DNA of 64,000 bases. Source: JAMXLO01 sp963776505. Lineage in GTDB: Bacteria > Pseudomonadota > Alphaproteobacteria > Acetobacterales > Acetobacteraceae. Numbering within the stretch: the first letter of the stretch is position 1; every line of letters begins with the position of its first letter. Under the pieces are notes generated by a model, which did not search any database, was not told the origin of the DNA, and was given only the letters and a program-made list of their open reading frames with translations. Both the position numbers and the translations under genes were made by a program. This document shows, piece after piece, positions 9,967 to 18,111 of the stretch. The stretch covers positions 1 to 64,000 of the forward strand of contig CAVZNH010000046.1 of assembly GCA_963776505.1 (NCBI GenBank). The letters run 5' to 3'.

Positions 9967-10403
9967 ATGTCATTTGTTGCCGTAACCCGTCTGAGGGTTC
10001 GATCAGTCCGTTTCCTGCCGGCCTTCGCGGTGCATTTCCTCCGCACACGCAGGCAGGTGAGGCGGGCGCCCGGATTCCGCGGGGGTCGGTTTTGCCCGAC
10101 CGCCGTTGGACCTTCTGGACCATGACGGCGTGGGACAATCAGGAGAGTATGCGGCGCTACATGACAACGCCGCCTCACCGAACGACGATGCCATACCTTC
10201 TCGACTGGTGCGACGAGGCGTCTGTGGTGCATTGGGATCAGCCTGAAGACGCTTTGCCGTCATGGCTCGAGGCCCATAGGCGAATGCGCGAGAACGGACG
10301 TGCCTCGAAGGTGCGGAACCCAAGTCTGCAGCATGCGGCGCTGAACTATCAGCCTCCGCGCGTCTCAGCCGCAGCGAAGATCGCACCCAAATGTCCCGAA
10401 TGA
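9967..10403 (+). CDS. DUF3291-like (dimeric alpha-beta barrel) protein, frameshifted
   Basis: The start at 9967 follows AGGAGAGTGAGGC. The first 40 or so codons (MSFVAVTRLRVRSVRFLPAF…RRAPGFRGG) and the second frame (LPDRRWTFWTMTAWDNQESM, YLLDWCDEASVVHW, MRENGRASKVRNPS) read as one protein broken near 10090-10105. The layout matches small DUF3291/monooxygenase-like proteins with the WTMTAW…MR…H…W pattern. The repaired length is about 145 residues. No cofactor is expected and the function is unknown. It lies between two tRNA genes. Confidence 0.72.
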
Positions 10404-10480
10404 TCCCACACCACGACAGATGGTTGCGGACAATCATCAAGCCGGCATAGCCTTCTTGCGAAAGGTTCCCGGAGGAACGC

Positions 10481-10738
10481 ATGCGTCGCCTGCTGCTGAT
10501 CTTGCCGTTTGCGTCGCTGGTGAGCCCCGGCCATTCAGCTCACGCGCAGTATTATCCGTACGCACCACCTGGCTACTATGCACCTGGCTATTACCCGCCG
10601 CCGGCCTACTACCGGCCGCCACCACCGCAGTACTATTCTCCGCCGCCTTACCAGGCGCCCTATTACTATGGCGCACCGCCCTCCTACAGTTCGGCGAACT
10701 GCGGCACGCCGGATCAGCCCAAGCCGTGCTACCGGTGA
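10481..10738 (+). CDS. Small secreted Tyr/Pro-rich protein
   Basis: 85 residues. GGAGG lies six bases before the ATG. It has a clear Sec signal (MRRLLLILPFASLVSPGHSAHAQ), then a tyrosine/proline repeat region (YYPYAPPGYYAPGYYPPP and similar), ending in a short Cys-containing tail (ANCGTPDQPKPCYR). Such proteins are widespread in Alphaproteobacteria and of unknown, probably envelope-associated, role. The two tail cysteines could form a disulfide. A strong terminator follows at 10829. Confidence 0.8.
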   Translation: MRRLLLILPFASLVSPGHSAHAQYYPYAPPGYYAPGYYPPPAYYRPPPPQYYSPPPYQAPYYYGAPPSYSSANCGTPDQPKPCYR

Positions 10739-10828
10739 AAGGCCGGCGTTCTTGCATTCCATGAAGGGCAAAACCAGCGCCGGGCAGCGGAAGGCGGCCT
10801 AGACATTTCGCCCCCCAATCGCTACATC

Positions 10829-10854
10829 GGCCGCCTCGCGCGGCGGCCTTTTCT
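10829..10854 (+). terminator. Intrinsic terminator
   Basis: A 7-bp GC stem (GGCCGCC/GGCGGCC) with loop TCGCGC is followed directly by TTTTCT. It is placed to end the transcript of the Tyr/Pro-rich gene and insulate the tRNA-Trp-secE-nusG unit. Confidence 0.8.
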
Positions 10855-10916
10855 GCGGCCAAAGCGAGACTGACGAGCGGGTCGCGACGCAGGCAAGGCG
10901 CTGAAAAGACTGACAA

Positions 10917-10993
10917 AGGGGTGTAGCTCAATTGGCTAGAGCGCCGGTCTCCAAAACCGGAGGCTGGGGGTTCGAGACCCTCCACCCCTGCCA
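10917..10993 (+). tRNA. tRNA-Trp (anticodon CCA)
   Basis: Acceptor AGGGGTG/CACCCCT, D-arm GCTCAATTGGCTAGAGC, anticodon stem CCGGT/ACCGG with loop CTCCAAA (anticodon CCA), T-arm GGGGGTTCGAGACCCTC, discriminator G and encoded CCA. Its position just ahead of secE is the usual one in Alphaproteobacteria. Confidence 0.97.
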
Positions 10994-11045
10994 GCGGCCC
11001 GCGAGCGCGCTATAGTCCCCCGCAACAGGTCTGGAGAATGATGAC

Positions 11046-11240
11046 GTGGCGGTCGATCCGGCGAAATTCGTGCGTGAGGTGCGGGCCGAGGTGGCACGCG
11101 TCACCTGGCCCTCGCGCAAGGAGACGCTGGTGACCACCGGCCTCGTGTTCGCCATGGTGGCGCTGGCGGCAATGTTCTTCTTCCTGGTGGATCAGTTCAT
11201 CGGCATCGGCATCCGTGCCCTGTTCGGCATGAATGCCTGA
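11046..11240 (+). CDS. secE: Preprotein translocase subunit SecE
   Basis: 64 residues, the typical short single-membrane-span SecE. It opens with an amphipathic helix (FVREVRAEVARVTWPSRKET, including the conserved VTWPSRKE signature) and has one membrane segment (FAMVALAAMFFFLVDQFIG). It stabilises SecY in the SecYEG channel. The start is GTG. nusG follows 16 bases after its stop, so the two are probably co-transcribed. Confidence 0.95.
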   Translation: MAVDPAKFVREVRAEVARVTWPSRKETLVTTGLVFAMVALAAMFFFLVDQFIGIGIRALFGMNA

Positions 11241-11256
11241 GGAGAGATTTCAGGTA

Positions 11257-11787
11257 ATGGCCAAGCGTTGGTACGTGGTGCACGTCTATTCAGGCTTCGA
11301 GAAGAAGATCGCCCAGCAGATCAAGGAGCAGGCGGCGCAGAAGGGCCTGGCGGACCAGGTGGACGAGGTGCTGGTACCGTCCGAGCAGGTCGTGGAGATG
11401 CGCCGCGGCCAGAAGGTCAACGCGGAGCACAAGTTCTTCCCCGGCTACGTGCTGGTGAAGATGGAGCTGACCGACGATGCCTGGCACCTGGTGAAGAACA
11501 CGCCGAAGGTGACCGGCTTCCTGGGCAGCAAGACGCGGCCCTCCCCGATCAGCGACGCGGAAGCCGAACGCATCATGAAGCAGACGCAGGAGGGCGTGGA
11601 GCGCCCGCGTCCGGCGGTGCTGTTCGAGATCGGCGAGCAGGTCCGCGTCGCCGATGGTCCGTTCACCAGCTTCAACGGCACGGTCGAGGAGGTGGACGAG
11701 GAGAAGGGCCGCGTGAAGGTCAGCGTGTCGATCTTCGGCCGCTCGACGCCGGTGGAACTGGAATACGGGCAGGTGGAGAAGGTTTAG
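11257..11787 (+). CDS. nusG: Transcription antitermination/elongation factor NusG
   Basis: 176 residues. It has an N-terminal NGN domain (RWYVVHVYSGFEKKIA … FFPGYVLVKMEL) that binds RNA polymerase, a linker, and a C-terminal KOW domain (GEQVRVADGPFTSFNGTVEE … VSIFGRSTPVELEYGQVEKV) that contacts Rho or ribosomal protein S10. The start at 11257 is preferred over an in-frame GTG-like site at 11233 because AGGAGAGATTTCAGGTA lies ahead of it and MAKRWYVVHVYSG is the normal N-terminus. The rplK-rplA operon that normally follows is absent here. Confidence 0.96.
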   Translation: MAKRWYVVHVYSGFEKKIAQQIKEQAAQKGLADQVDEVLVPSEQVVEMRRGQKVNAEHKFFPGYVLVKMELTDDAWHLVKNTPKVTGFLGSKTRPSPISDAEAERIMKQTQEGVERPRPAVLFEIGEQVRVADGPFTSFNGTVEEVDEEKGRVKVSVSIFGRSTPVELEYGQVEKV

Positions 11788-12496
11788 CGAGCGTTCCCTG
11801 CATCGGCCTCCACGAACAAAAGCGAACCCGTGCTCAGCATTTCCGACGGCCCGACTGACCGTGCTCCGGTCGGCTCGCTCGGTGGTGTAATCTCCAACGG
11901 AGTCTCACCGCCAAATCCGATTGTTGCACAAGCCAAGATTAAATCACCCGCAAATCCCACCACTTCCGCGCGGGGAACTCGCCAACGGGCTTCGTCAGTT
12001 GCGTCGGTACGGATGAAGTTACCGTAAGAGCGGTCCGCAACGCGCTCAGCGGGCACCCTTCCTCGACACGGCGAGCAGCGCCGACAAATTTCGCACCTTC
12101 GTCGACAAATTACCTCCGCGATACGTTCCCGGATTTCGTTGGTCGCCCGGTGACAATCGCGATCTTGCCCCACACCCTTATGCCGGCCGAGATCGGCTGC
12201 TTGCGCGTCTTGTCGCGCCCAACCCATTCGGACGGTGCAGCTCTCCGGCTTCGTCACCGACACCGACACAGCTTGTCAGAGTGGTAAAACATGCCGCCGC
12301 TGTATGGGAACGATGTTTCCTGACGTGTGATCTGCGTTACTGATCGCCCCGCTGGCTCCCAATAGATGCACAAGTCATGAAGCCCAGGGACGTAGGGTTT
12401 CATACCGTAGACTGCCTCCCGGCTATGCGCTGAACCAGCAGGCCCAGAGCACTTATACGTTCCTTTCAATGGACCTCAAACAGAAGGAGACGCCAA
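11788..12496. other. Gene-poor stretch after nusG
   Basis: 709 bases without a gene I can name. A plus-strand frame at about 12057-12330 (FLDTASSADKFRTF, then LPPRYVPGFRWSPGDNR and HPYAGRDRLLARL) has protein-like composition but no start signal. It may be a fragment of a lost gene. The last 30 bases hold the ribosome binding site of the next gene (GAAGGAG). One would expect rplK here. Confidence 0.45.
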
Positions 12497-12886
12497 ATGG
12501 CTACGTTAACCAATGCCAACCTCACGATCACTTCGGATGACGAAAAGAAGACCTCGCGCTGCGTCGTGACCTGCAAGGCCGTGTTTACCCCATTCGAACT
12601 GAACGACATGAAGAGCGGATTGAGATTCAAACTCGACTGCACCTTGTGGGGCGAGGACTCGGGATTGAATGGCGCCGATGACTCCCTCTACACCTACGGC
12701 AGCCAGTTCTTCCCCGATGCATCGTCTACGGCGAGCAAGTCGGTTACGTTTGACGTGACGCTCGGTACCAGCGTGCTCAACGAGGATTCGGGTACCGATG
12801 AAGTATATGCCAAGTTGTGGTTGAAGAATCTTTACACAGGCAATGCTGTCCCCAAGAAGTCCAACGTGATAACGCGCAAGTTCTGA
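12497..12886 (+). CDS. Hypothetical protein, probable all-beta fold
   Basis: 129 residues starting after AGAAGGAGACGCCAA, a strong ribosome binding site. There is no signal peptide or membrane segment. The sequence is rich in Thr/Ser/Asp with alternating hydrophobic strands (LTNANLTIT, SRCVVTCKAVFTPFE, LRFKLDCTLWGEDSG, KSVTFDVTLGT, EVYAKLWLKNLYT), which suggests a beta-sandwich. Two cysteines sit in adjacent strands (RCVVTC). I do not recognise the family. It stands alone between long non-coding stretches, and its lower GC content than its neighbours may point to acquisition. Confidence 0.7.
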   Translation: MATLTNANLTITSDDEKKTSRCVVTCKAVFTPFELNDMKSGLRFKLDCTLWGEDSGLNGADDSLYTYGSQFFPDASSTASKSVTFDVTLGTSVLNEDSGTDEVYAKLWLKNLYTGNAVPKKSNVITRKF

Positions 12887-13149
12887 GTGCGCCGGCCGCC
12901 GCCGTGCTGGTCTTGGCCGGCGGCGGCCATCCTGATCGCGCCAGCGGCGGACCCACGGAGTTCGAGCGCCGGCCCGATGCCCGAATTGCGGGCCAGCCGA
13001 TGACGATATGGAGAACCCTCACTGGGGCATCAGCAAAGTGCCTTACTCTGCATCGGCAAGATTGGGCACGTACTTTGACACGACAACCGGTCGGCAGCTG
13101 CTCAGCCGTAGACGAGCCAGCAGCGGACTACGAAGTCTTTGCGCCCGGC

Positions 13150-13545
13150 TCAGAAGAATCTGGTGGCGTGTCGGAAGGCGGCTGAAATCGCCGTAGCGGC
13201 GAGTGCTGGGGTGAGGGAGAATGCGGGTGCCTTGCGCGCTTCCAGAATTCTCAGCAGGGTGCGCTCGTCCACCTCGCCGACGACGTGGCAGAGCGCTCTG
13301 GGCCAAGCGTGCAACTGGTCATGGACAATGCTCCAACCGACCGCGCTGGCTGACAAATGGAGCGCCACTTCTGTGGCAAGGGGGAGCGGCACACCGGCCG
13401 TTGCCCTTCTTATGGGCAGGATCCGCAGCATGTCGTGCGTCACTTGCCAAACGACACCGTGGTCGTCACCGGAAACCATAATCGAGCCGAGGGTCACCTT
13501 GACCTCGTCCAGTTGGTCGATGCGGAACACTGAGCTTTGCGCCAT
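13150..13545 (-). CDS. Hypothetical protein
   Basis: 131 residues from the ATG at 13545, which has GAGGGAGA about seven bases upstream. The sequence starts MAQSSVFRIDQLDEVKVTLG and ends in a helical segment (LARILEA-like, reading TLLRILEARKAPAFSLTP). There are no membrane or export signals and no recognised family. The opposite strand is also open, but without a comparable start signal. The 263 bases between this gene and the one before it (12887-13149) hold nothing I can support. Confidence 0.55.
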   Translation of the reverse strand: MAQSSVFRIDQLDEVKVTLGSIMVSGDDHGVVWQVTHDMLRILPIRRATAGVPLPLATEVALHLSASAVGWSIVHDQLHAWPRALCHVVGEVDERTLLRILEARKAPAFSLTPALAATAISAAFRHATRFF

Positions 13546-13703
13546 GCTCGATCTCCCTCGTCGCGAAGTCATGAATGCCTGTCGTGCATGATATCGGTGA
13601 CGCCACGATGGTGACCGGATAGGACGTTACGATTTCGTTAAATCCTCTATTGCTCACGATTCAGTGATGATTCTCCGTGGCAATCGCGGCCAGTACCGCT
13701 GAC

Positions 13704-14348
13704 CTATAGGCCCTTCTCGACCATATCCAGCAGGCGCTGCTCGATCTGTCGCACCTGCACGCGGGTTAGCCGGCGCAACGGGCCTTCCAGCACCAGCATG
13801 GCCAAACCATGCACCGCCGACCAGGCGAGATATTCCGCGCCCATGCGTCGTTCGGCCGGCAGCACGCCGGCCTCGACCAGGCGATCCAGCGCGGTGCCGA
13901 GAAGCTGGAAGGGATTGAGGCCGGTCTTACCGGTCATGGCGGAGCTGGTCGTTGTCTCCGGATCGCCGGGAACGGCGAACGCCATGCGAAACAGTCCAGG
14001 TTCGCTTTGAGCGAAGTGCAGGTAGGCGGTGCCGATCGCACGCAGGCCGGCGCGCGCATGATCGGCGCCACGCCGGCCACGCCGCAGTCTCGTAAGCTCC
14101 TTCTCCATCGCGATCGCGAGCGCTGACAGAGCTGCCGCGCGCACTGCCTGCAGCAGAGCGTGGCGATTGGCGAAATGCCGGTAGGCCGCGTTGGGGACGA
14201 CGCCGGCGCGACGGGTCGCCTCGCGCAGCACCACGGCGTCGGGACCGCCATCGCGCGCCAGGGCAATGCCCGCGTCGAGCAGCGCCTGGCGAAGGTCACC
14301 ATGATGATAGGTGCGCCGAGGGCGCGTGCGCGTCATGGCATCCATCAT
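13704..14348 (-). CDS. TetR/AcrR-family transcriptional regulator
   Basis: 214 residues. The N-terminal helix-turn-helix reads HHGDLRQALLDAGIALA, then LREATRRAGV and NAAYRHFANRHALLQAV, with the family YxHF motif. The C-terminal ligand-binding domain resembles the TetR_C_33/WHG type (GLRAIGTAYLHFAQSEPGLFRMAF and AWSAVHGLAMLVLEGPL). The start is placed at the ATG preceded by GGAG and five bases; an upstream ATG at 14366 would make the operator overlap the coding start. It is divergent from the VOC gene with two operator-like palindromes between them, so autoregulation and control of the neighbour are likely. Confidence 0.88.
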   Translation of the reverse strand: MMDAMTRTRPRRTYHHGDLRQALLDAGIALARDGGPDAVVLREATRRAGVVPNAAYRHFANRHALLQAVRAAALSALAIAMEKELTRLRRGRRGADHARAGLRAIGTAYLHFAQSEPGLFRMAFAVPGDPETTTSSAMTGKTGLNPFQLLGTALDRLVEAGVLPAERRMGAEYLAWSAVHGLAMLVLEGPLRRLTRVQVRQIEQRLLDMVEKGL

Positions 14349-14366
14349 CACCGCTCCGCGAGGCAT

Positions 14367-14414
14367 GTGGACACTGTCCACCCGGTTTGTTAGGTTGGTG
14401 TGGACGGTGTAGAC
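14367..14414. promoter_or_regulatory. Candidate paired TetR operator
   Basis: GTGGACACTGTCCAC at 14367-14381 is a palindrome with 7-base arms and one central base. A degenerate copy, GTGGACGGTGTAGAC, lies at 14400-14414. The two are 33 bases apart start to start, about three helical turns, in the divergent promoter region of the TetR and VOC genes. Two dimers on one face of the helix is the natural reading. Confidence 0.65.
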
Positions 14415-14471
14415 ATTGCGAAGCGGTTGCGCAACATCGTCGTTTGGGTACGAAACGGATGAGGAGTTACC

Positions 14472-14879
14472 ATGCAGATCCAACCATACCTGTTTCTTGA
14501 CGGGCGTTGCGAGGAAGCGATTGAATTCTACCGCAAGAACCTCGGTGCCGAGGTGACGATGCTCATGCGCTGGAAGGACTGCCCGGAGAAGGGTGGAATG
14601 ACCACAACCCCGCCGGATGACAAGGTGATGCATTCGAGCATCCGCATCGGTAATTCGACGATACTCGCGTCCGACGGGCAGTGTTCGGGACAGGCAAAGA
14701 TGCAAGGCTTCGCGCTGTCGCTCACCGCGAAGGATGCAACTGAGGCGCAACGCCTGTTTGCGGCGCTCAGTGACGGCGGGCAGGTGCAGATGCCGTTGGA
14801 CAAGACGTTCTTCTCGCCGGCGTTCGGCATGGTTGCCGACCGGTTCGGCGTGTCGTGGATGGTATACGTGGAACATTGA
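14472..14879 (+). CDS. VOC-superfamily (PhnB/glyoxalase-like) protein
   Basis: 135 residues. GAGGAG lies seven bases before the ATG. The sequence MQIQPYLFLDGRCEEAIEFY with LGAEVTMLMRWKD, then MHSSIRIGNSTILASDG and FGMVADRFGVSWMV, follows the PhnB-like branch of the vicinal oxygen chelate fold, sometimes annotated as 3-demethylubiquinone methyltransferase-like without enzymatic proof. It probably binds or detoxifies a small molecule sensed by the divergent TetR regulator; that link is inferred from position and the operator. Confidence 0.85.
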   Translation: MQIQPYLFLDGRCEEAIEFYRKNLGAEVTMLMRWKDCPEKGGMTTTPPDDKVMHSSIRIGNSTILASDGQCSGQAKMQGFALSLTAKDATEAQRLFAALSDGGQVQMPLDKTFFSPAFGMVADRFGVSWMVYVEH

Positions 14880-14894
14880 GGGACGTCGCATCAC

Positions 14895-15164
14895 GTGGCT
14901 CGCGTCGCGTTCACCGCGAATTTGCAGCGGCATCTGGACTGCCCGGAGATGACTGTGCCGGGGCCGACGGTGCGCGCTGTGCTGACGCAGGTGTTCACGG
15001 CCGAGCCGCGCCTGCGGTCATATATCCTGGATGACCAGGACCGCGTGCGGCGACACGTCGCGATCTATGTCAATGGCGAGCGTATCGTCGACCGTGATCG
15101 CCTCAGCGATCCGGTCACCGATGCGGACGAGGTGTTCGTGTTCCAGGCTTTGTCGGGGGGATAG
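14895..15164 (+). CDS. MoaD/ThiS-like sulfur-carrier protein
   Basis: 89 residues with a beta-grasp layout and a C-terminal Gly-Gly (FVFQALSGG), the residue that is thiocarboxylated in MoaD/ThiS proteins. The start is GTG. It sits 17 bases ahead of a BNR-repeat protein, a pairing I recall from other genomes, rather than beside molybdopterin or thiamine genes. No activating ThiF/MoeB enzyme is nearby, so either a remote one serves it or it has another role. The N-terminus (VAFTANLQRHL) matches the family. Confidence 0.8.
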   Translation: MARVAFTANLQRHLDCPEMTVPGPTVRAVLTQVFTAEPRLRSYILDDQDRVRRHVAIYVNGERIVDRDRLSDPVTDADEVFVFQALSGG

Positions 15165-15181
15165 ATGGAGGGAGTGCGGCG

Positions 15182-16255
15182 ATGAGCGATCGTCTGGTGA
15201 TCGGCACCAAGAAGGGTCTGTTCGAACTGCGACGGCGGCGCGGTGAATGGTCGGTTGTCGGCACGCGTTTTCTTGGTGACCCGATCTCCATGCTGCTCGC
15301 CGATCCGCGTGACGGCGCGTTGTACGCCGCGGAGGCGCTCGGGCATTTCGGCGTCAAGCTGCAACGCTCGCGCGATGGCGGCGAGAGCTGGCAGGAAATT
15401 CCTGCCCCGGCGTTTCCCAAGAGCGACACCGACGGTCCCAGCGTGTCCTACCTGTTCTGCCTGGAGGCGGCAGGCGCCGATCAGCCTGGCTGGCTCTGGT
15501 GCGGCACGATTCCCGGCGCGCTGTTCCTGTCGAAGGATCACGGTGAGTCCTGGTCGCTCAACGAACCGCTGTGGAACCTGCCCGAGCGCAAGGACTGGAT
15601 GGGCGGTGGCTTCGACAATGCGGGAGTCGCCTCGATCTGTGTCGATCCGCGCGATGCGGGGCATATCACGATCGGTGTTTCCACCGGCGGCGTATGGGCG
15701 ACGAACGATGGCGGCGAGCAATGGCGCGCCGCCTCGGACGGAATGCATGCGGATTACTTTCCGCCGCCACGACACCTCGCGCCGGAGGTGCAGGACATCC
15801 ACCGGCTGGTGCAATGCCTTGAGGCGCCGGACACGATGTGGGTGCAGCACCACAATGGCGTGTTTCGGTCAACCGACGGCGCGCGTTCCTGGCAGGAGGT
15901 CACCACGATCCGCCCATCGAAGTTCGGCTTCGCGGTAGCGGTGCATCCGCGCGATCCCGAGACCGCGTGGTTCGTGCCTGGCGTGAAGGATGAATGCCGT
16001 GTCCCGGTTGATGGTCGGCTGGTGGTCGCGCGTACGCGCGATGGCGCACGGTCGTTCGACGTGCTGACCGAGGGGCTGCCGCAAAGTCACGCCTATGATC
16101 TGGTCTATCGCCATGCGCTCGACGTGGATGAGAGCGGGACACGGTTGGCCATGGGATCGACGACGGGGCATTTGTGGTTATCTGAGAATGCTGGCGACGC
16201 CTGGACGCTGGTTGCCGCCCATCTGCCGCCGATCAGTTGTGTGCGCTTCGGGTGA
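15182..16255 (+). CDS. BNR/sialidase-repeat beta-propeller protein
   Basis: 357 residues with repeated Asp-box/BNR motifs: SRDGGESWQEIP, SKDHGESWSLNE, TNDGGEQWRAAS, STDGARSWQEV, TRDGARSFDV and SENAGDAWTL. These form the blades of a propeller of the exo-sialidase/VPS10-like fold. No signal peptide is visible, so it is probably cytoplasmic, unlike true sialidases, and catalytic sialidase residues are not evident. GGAG lies ahead of the start. It follows the MoaD/ThiS-like gene and is probably co-transcribed with it; the function of the pair is unknown. Confidence 0.8.
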   Translation: MSDRLVIGTKKGLFELRRRRGEWSVVGTRFLGDPISMLLADPRDGALYAAEALGHFGVKLQRSRDGGESWQEIPAPAFPKSDTDGPSVSYLFCLEAAGADQPGWLWCGTIPGALFLSKDHGESWSLNEPLWNLPERKDWMGGGFDNAGVASICVDPRDAGHITIGVSTGGVWATNDGGEQWRAASDGMHADYFPPPRHLAPEVQDIHRLVQCLEAPDTMWVQHHNGVFRSTDGARSWQEVTTIRPSKFGFAVAVHPRDPETAWFVPGVKDECRVPVDGRLVVARTRDGARSFDVLTEGLPQSHAYDLVYRHALDVDESGTRLAMGSTTGHLWLSENAGDAWTLVAAHLPPISCVRFG

Positions 16256-16311
16256 TACGCCCCAGTCTTGCACCACTGGACTGCGATGAAATGGTCGCCG
16301 GGCTCGCGATG

Positions 16312-17484
16312 CTAGCTGATCGCCTTCGTGTCGCGTAACTCGGCAATCCGGTCGGCCGAGTATCCCAGCGCAGTCAATATCGTATCGGTATGCTCGCCCG
16401 CCGCTGGCGGCTGCATGCGCAATGCGGGCGCCTCGTCGTCGATGCAGAACGGCAGTCCCGGAAGCTTCGCCACATTTCCGTTGGGCATCTGCACTGCCAT
16501 TGCGCGGCCGAATGCGTTGAGCTGCGGATCTTCGAACAGATCCGACGGCGTGCGCACCGCCGAGAACGGAATGTTCGCCGCATCCATGATGCGCTCCAGA
16601 TCGGCGATCGTGTAATCGAGCACGATCGACGCGACGATCTCTCGCAGCGCGGGGCGATTCCGCACCCGATCAGCATTCGTGGTGAAGCGCTCGTCTGCCA
16701 ACAGATCCGGGCGCGAGAAGTTCGCGCAGAACGCGCGCCAGTGATTGTCCGACGTAATGCCGATGAACAGTTTTTCCCCGTTCAAAGTCGGGAAGGTCTC
16801 ATAAATTCCCCACGCACCGCTGCGCGCGGGCATCGGTGGGGACGGCGTGCCGGTGGCAGCCTCACCGGCCATATGCTGACCCACAAGGAATGCGGAACTT
16901 TCATACAGCGCGCTGGTGATGCGCCGACCCTCGCCATCCTTGTCGCGTTGCCGCAGTGCCGCGAGGATGGCGAGCGCGCCCATCACCCCGCCCATGATGT
17001 CGATCACCGACGATCCGGCACGCAGCGGCTGGCCTGGCGGACCGGTCATGTAGGCGAGACCGGTCATGTACTGTGCGATCTCATCGAGCGAAGGGCGATG
17101 CTCGTAGGGTCCGGGCAAGAAGCCCTTCAGCGCGCAATAGATCAGTCGCGGGTTCAGCGCATGCACGGCATCCCAGCCGAGGCCCAGCCGATCCATCGTG
17201 CCGGGGCCGAAATTCTCGATCAGCGCATCGGCGTGACGCACGAGGTCCTGCGCCACCGCGAGCCCCTCGGGCGATTTCACGTCGATGCAGATGCAGCGCT
17301 TGTTGCGGTTGAAATAGGCGAAGAAGCCGGTGGCGAAGCCATGCAGGCGGCGCGTTCGATCGCCATCCGGCGCGGGCTCCACGCGGATCACGTCGGCGCC
17401 GAGATCAGCCAGCACCACGCCGCAGGACGGCCCCATCACGGTGTGGCTGAATTCGAGCACAGTCAGATCCGCGAGCGGCAGCAT
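16312..17484 (-). CDS. CaiB/BaiF-family CoA-transferase
   Basis: 390 residues, the standard length for family III CoA-transferases. The N-terminus LADLTVLEFSHTVMGPSCG, then VLADLGADVIRVEPAPDGD, FNRNKRCICIDVKSPEG, ENFGPGTMDRLGLG and LIYCALKGF all match. The catalytic aspartate is expected in the LDEIAQYMTGL region (usually D169 in characterised members). It transfers CoA between organic acids; substrates cannot be read from sequence. A small lipoprotein gene lies just upstream on the same strand. Confidence 0.88.
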   Translation of the reverse strand: MLPLADLTVLEFSHTVMGPSCGVVLADLGADVIRVEPAPDGDRTRRLHGFATGFFAYFNRNKRCICIDVKSPEGLAVAQDLVRHADALIENFGPGTMDRLGLGWDAVHALNPRLIYCALKGFLPGPYEHRPSLDEIAQYMTGLAYMTGPPGQPLRAGSSVIDIMGGVMGALAILAALRQRDKDGEGRRITSALYESSAFLVGQHMAGEAATGTPSPPMPARSGAWGIYETFPTLNGEKLFIGITSDNHWRAFCANFSRPDLLADERFTTNADRVRNRPALREIVASIVLDYTIADLERIMDAANIPFSAVRTPSDLFEDPQLNAFGRAMAVQMPNGNVAKLPGLPFCIDDEAPALRMQPPAAGEHTDTILTALGYSADRIAELRDTKAIS

Positions 17485-17496
17485 TCAGCAATTCCT

Positions 17497-17861
17497 TCAA
17501 CTTCCAGCTTGCGGGTTTGGGCGCGCCAGGTGCGTAAGATCGTCGCGCATAATGACGACGCGGTCGCCTGTGCGAAAGCCTGGCTCATTCGTCTGCACGA
17601 TCGACAATGTGGCGCCGTCATCGGTGCGCACGATGAATTCCATCAGCGAACGGACGCCGTAATTAGGTGACGCGCCAGCCGGGAGCATCGCGGAGCGCAG
17701 GGGGTCCTGGCTGGCACGCGCTGCCACGGCACGCATCGACAGGATCGTGCCTGTGCTGACTGAGGCGGGTTGCACGGTGGCGGCGGCGGCGGTTTGGCAG
17801 GAGCGCATCCGGCAACGCCGGCCAGCATGATGAAACAGCCCGGCAAGATCGACCGTCGCAA
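17497..17861 (-). CDS. Small outer-membrane-type lipoprotein, frameshifted
   Basis: A TTG start at 17861 with GGGGGA about seven bases upstream gives MRRSILPGCFIMLAGVAGC, a complete lipoprotein signal with lipobox AGVAGC. The frame slips in the CCG-repeat tract near 17785 and resumes as TVQPASVSTGTILSMRAVAA, then LMEFIVRTDDGATLSIVQ and GFRTGDRVVIMRDD, a short beta-rich domain like the tail of SlyB-type lipoproteins. The slip lies in a run of CCG/GCC repeats, so polymerase slippage, phase variation or sequencing error are all possible. The repaired protein is about 121 residues. Confidence 0.7.
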
Positions 17862-18111
17862 CGTGCTTCCCCCACTGCCCGCAGGCCACTGTAGCCTGCT
17901 CCGGCGTGCGCGCGAAGAGAACCGTTCCTGGTGCGGCATGAGTTGGCAGGCTGAGCGGATGCTGGTCGTTGCGAGATGATCTTGCCTAGAACTGCGATCT
18001 GGGATAATGGGTTGCGGTCGGTTCCTGATTCCTTACCTGAGCGACGGCCACCCGGCCGCCGTGCCCTCCGGCCATTCCGGCCGCGCCACGACGACGGAGG
18101 TCTTGCCTCGG

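Noticed and set aside
11784..12269. Minus-strand frame of 161 codons after nusG
   Set aside because: Cys/Arg-rich random composition and no start signal; kept only as gene-poor sequence.
13139..13591. Plus-strand frame of 150 codons
   Set aside because: The opposite strand has a good ribosome binding site and more protein-like composition.
16390..17670. Plus-strand open frame of 426 codons opposite the CaiB gene
   Set aside because: No family likeness or ribosome binding site; the minus strand carries the CoA-transferase motifs.
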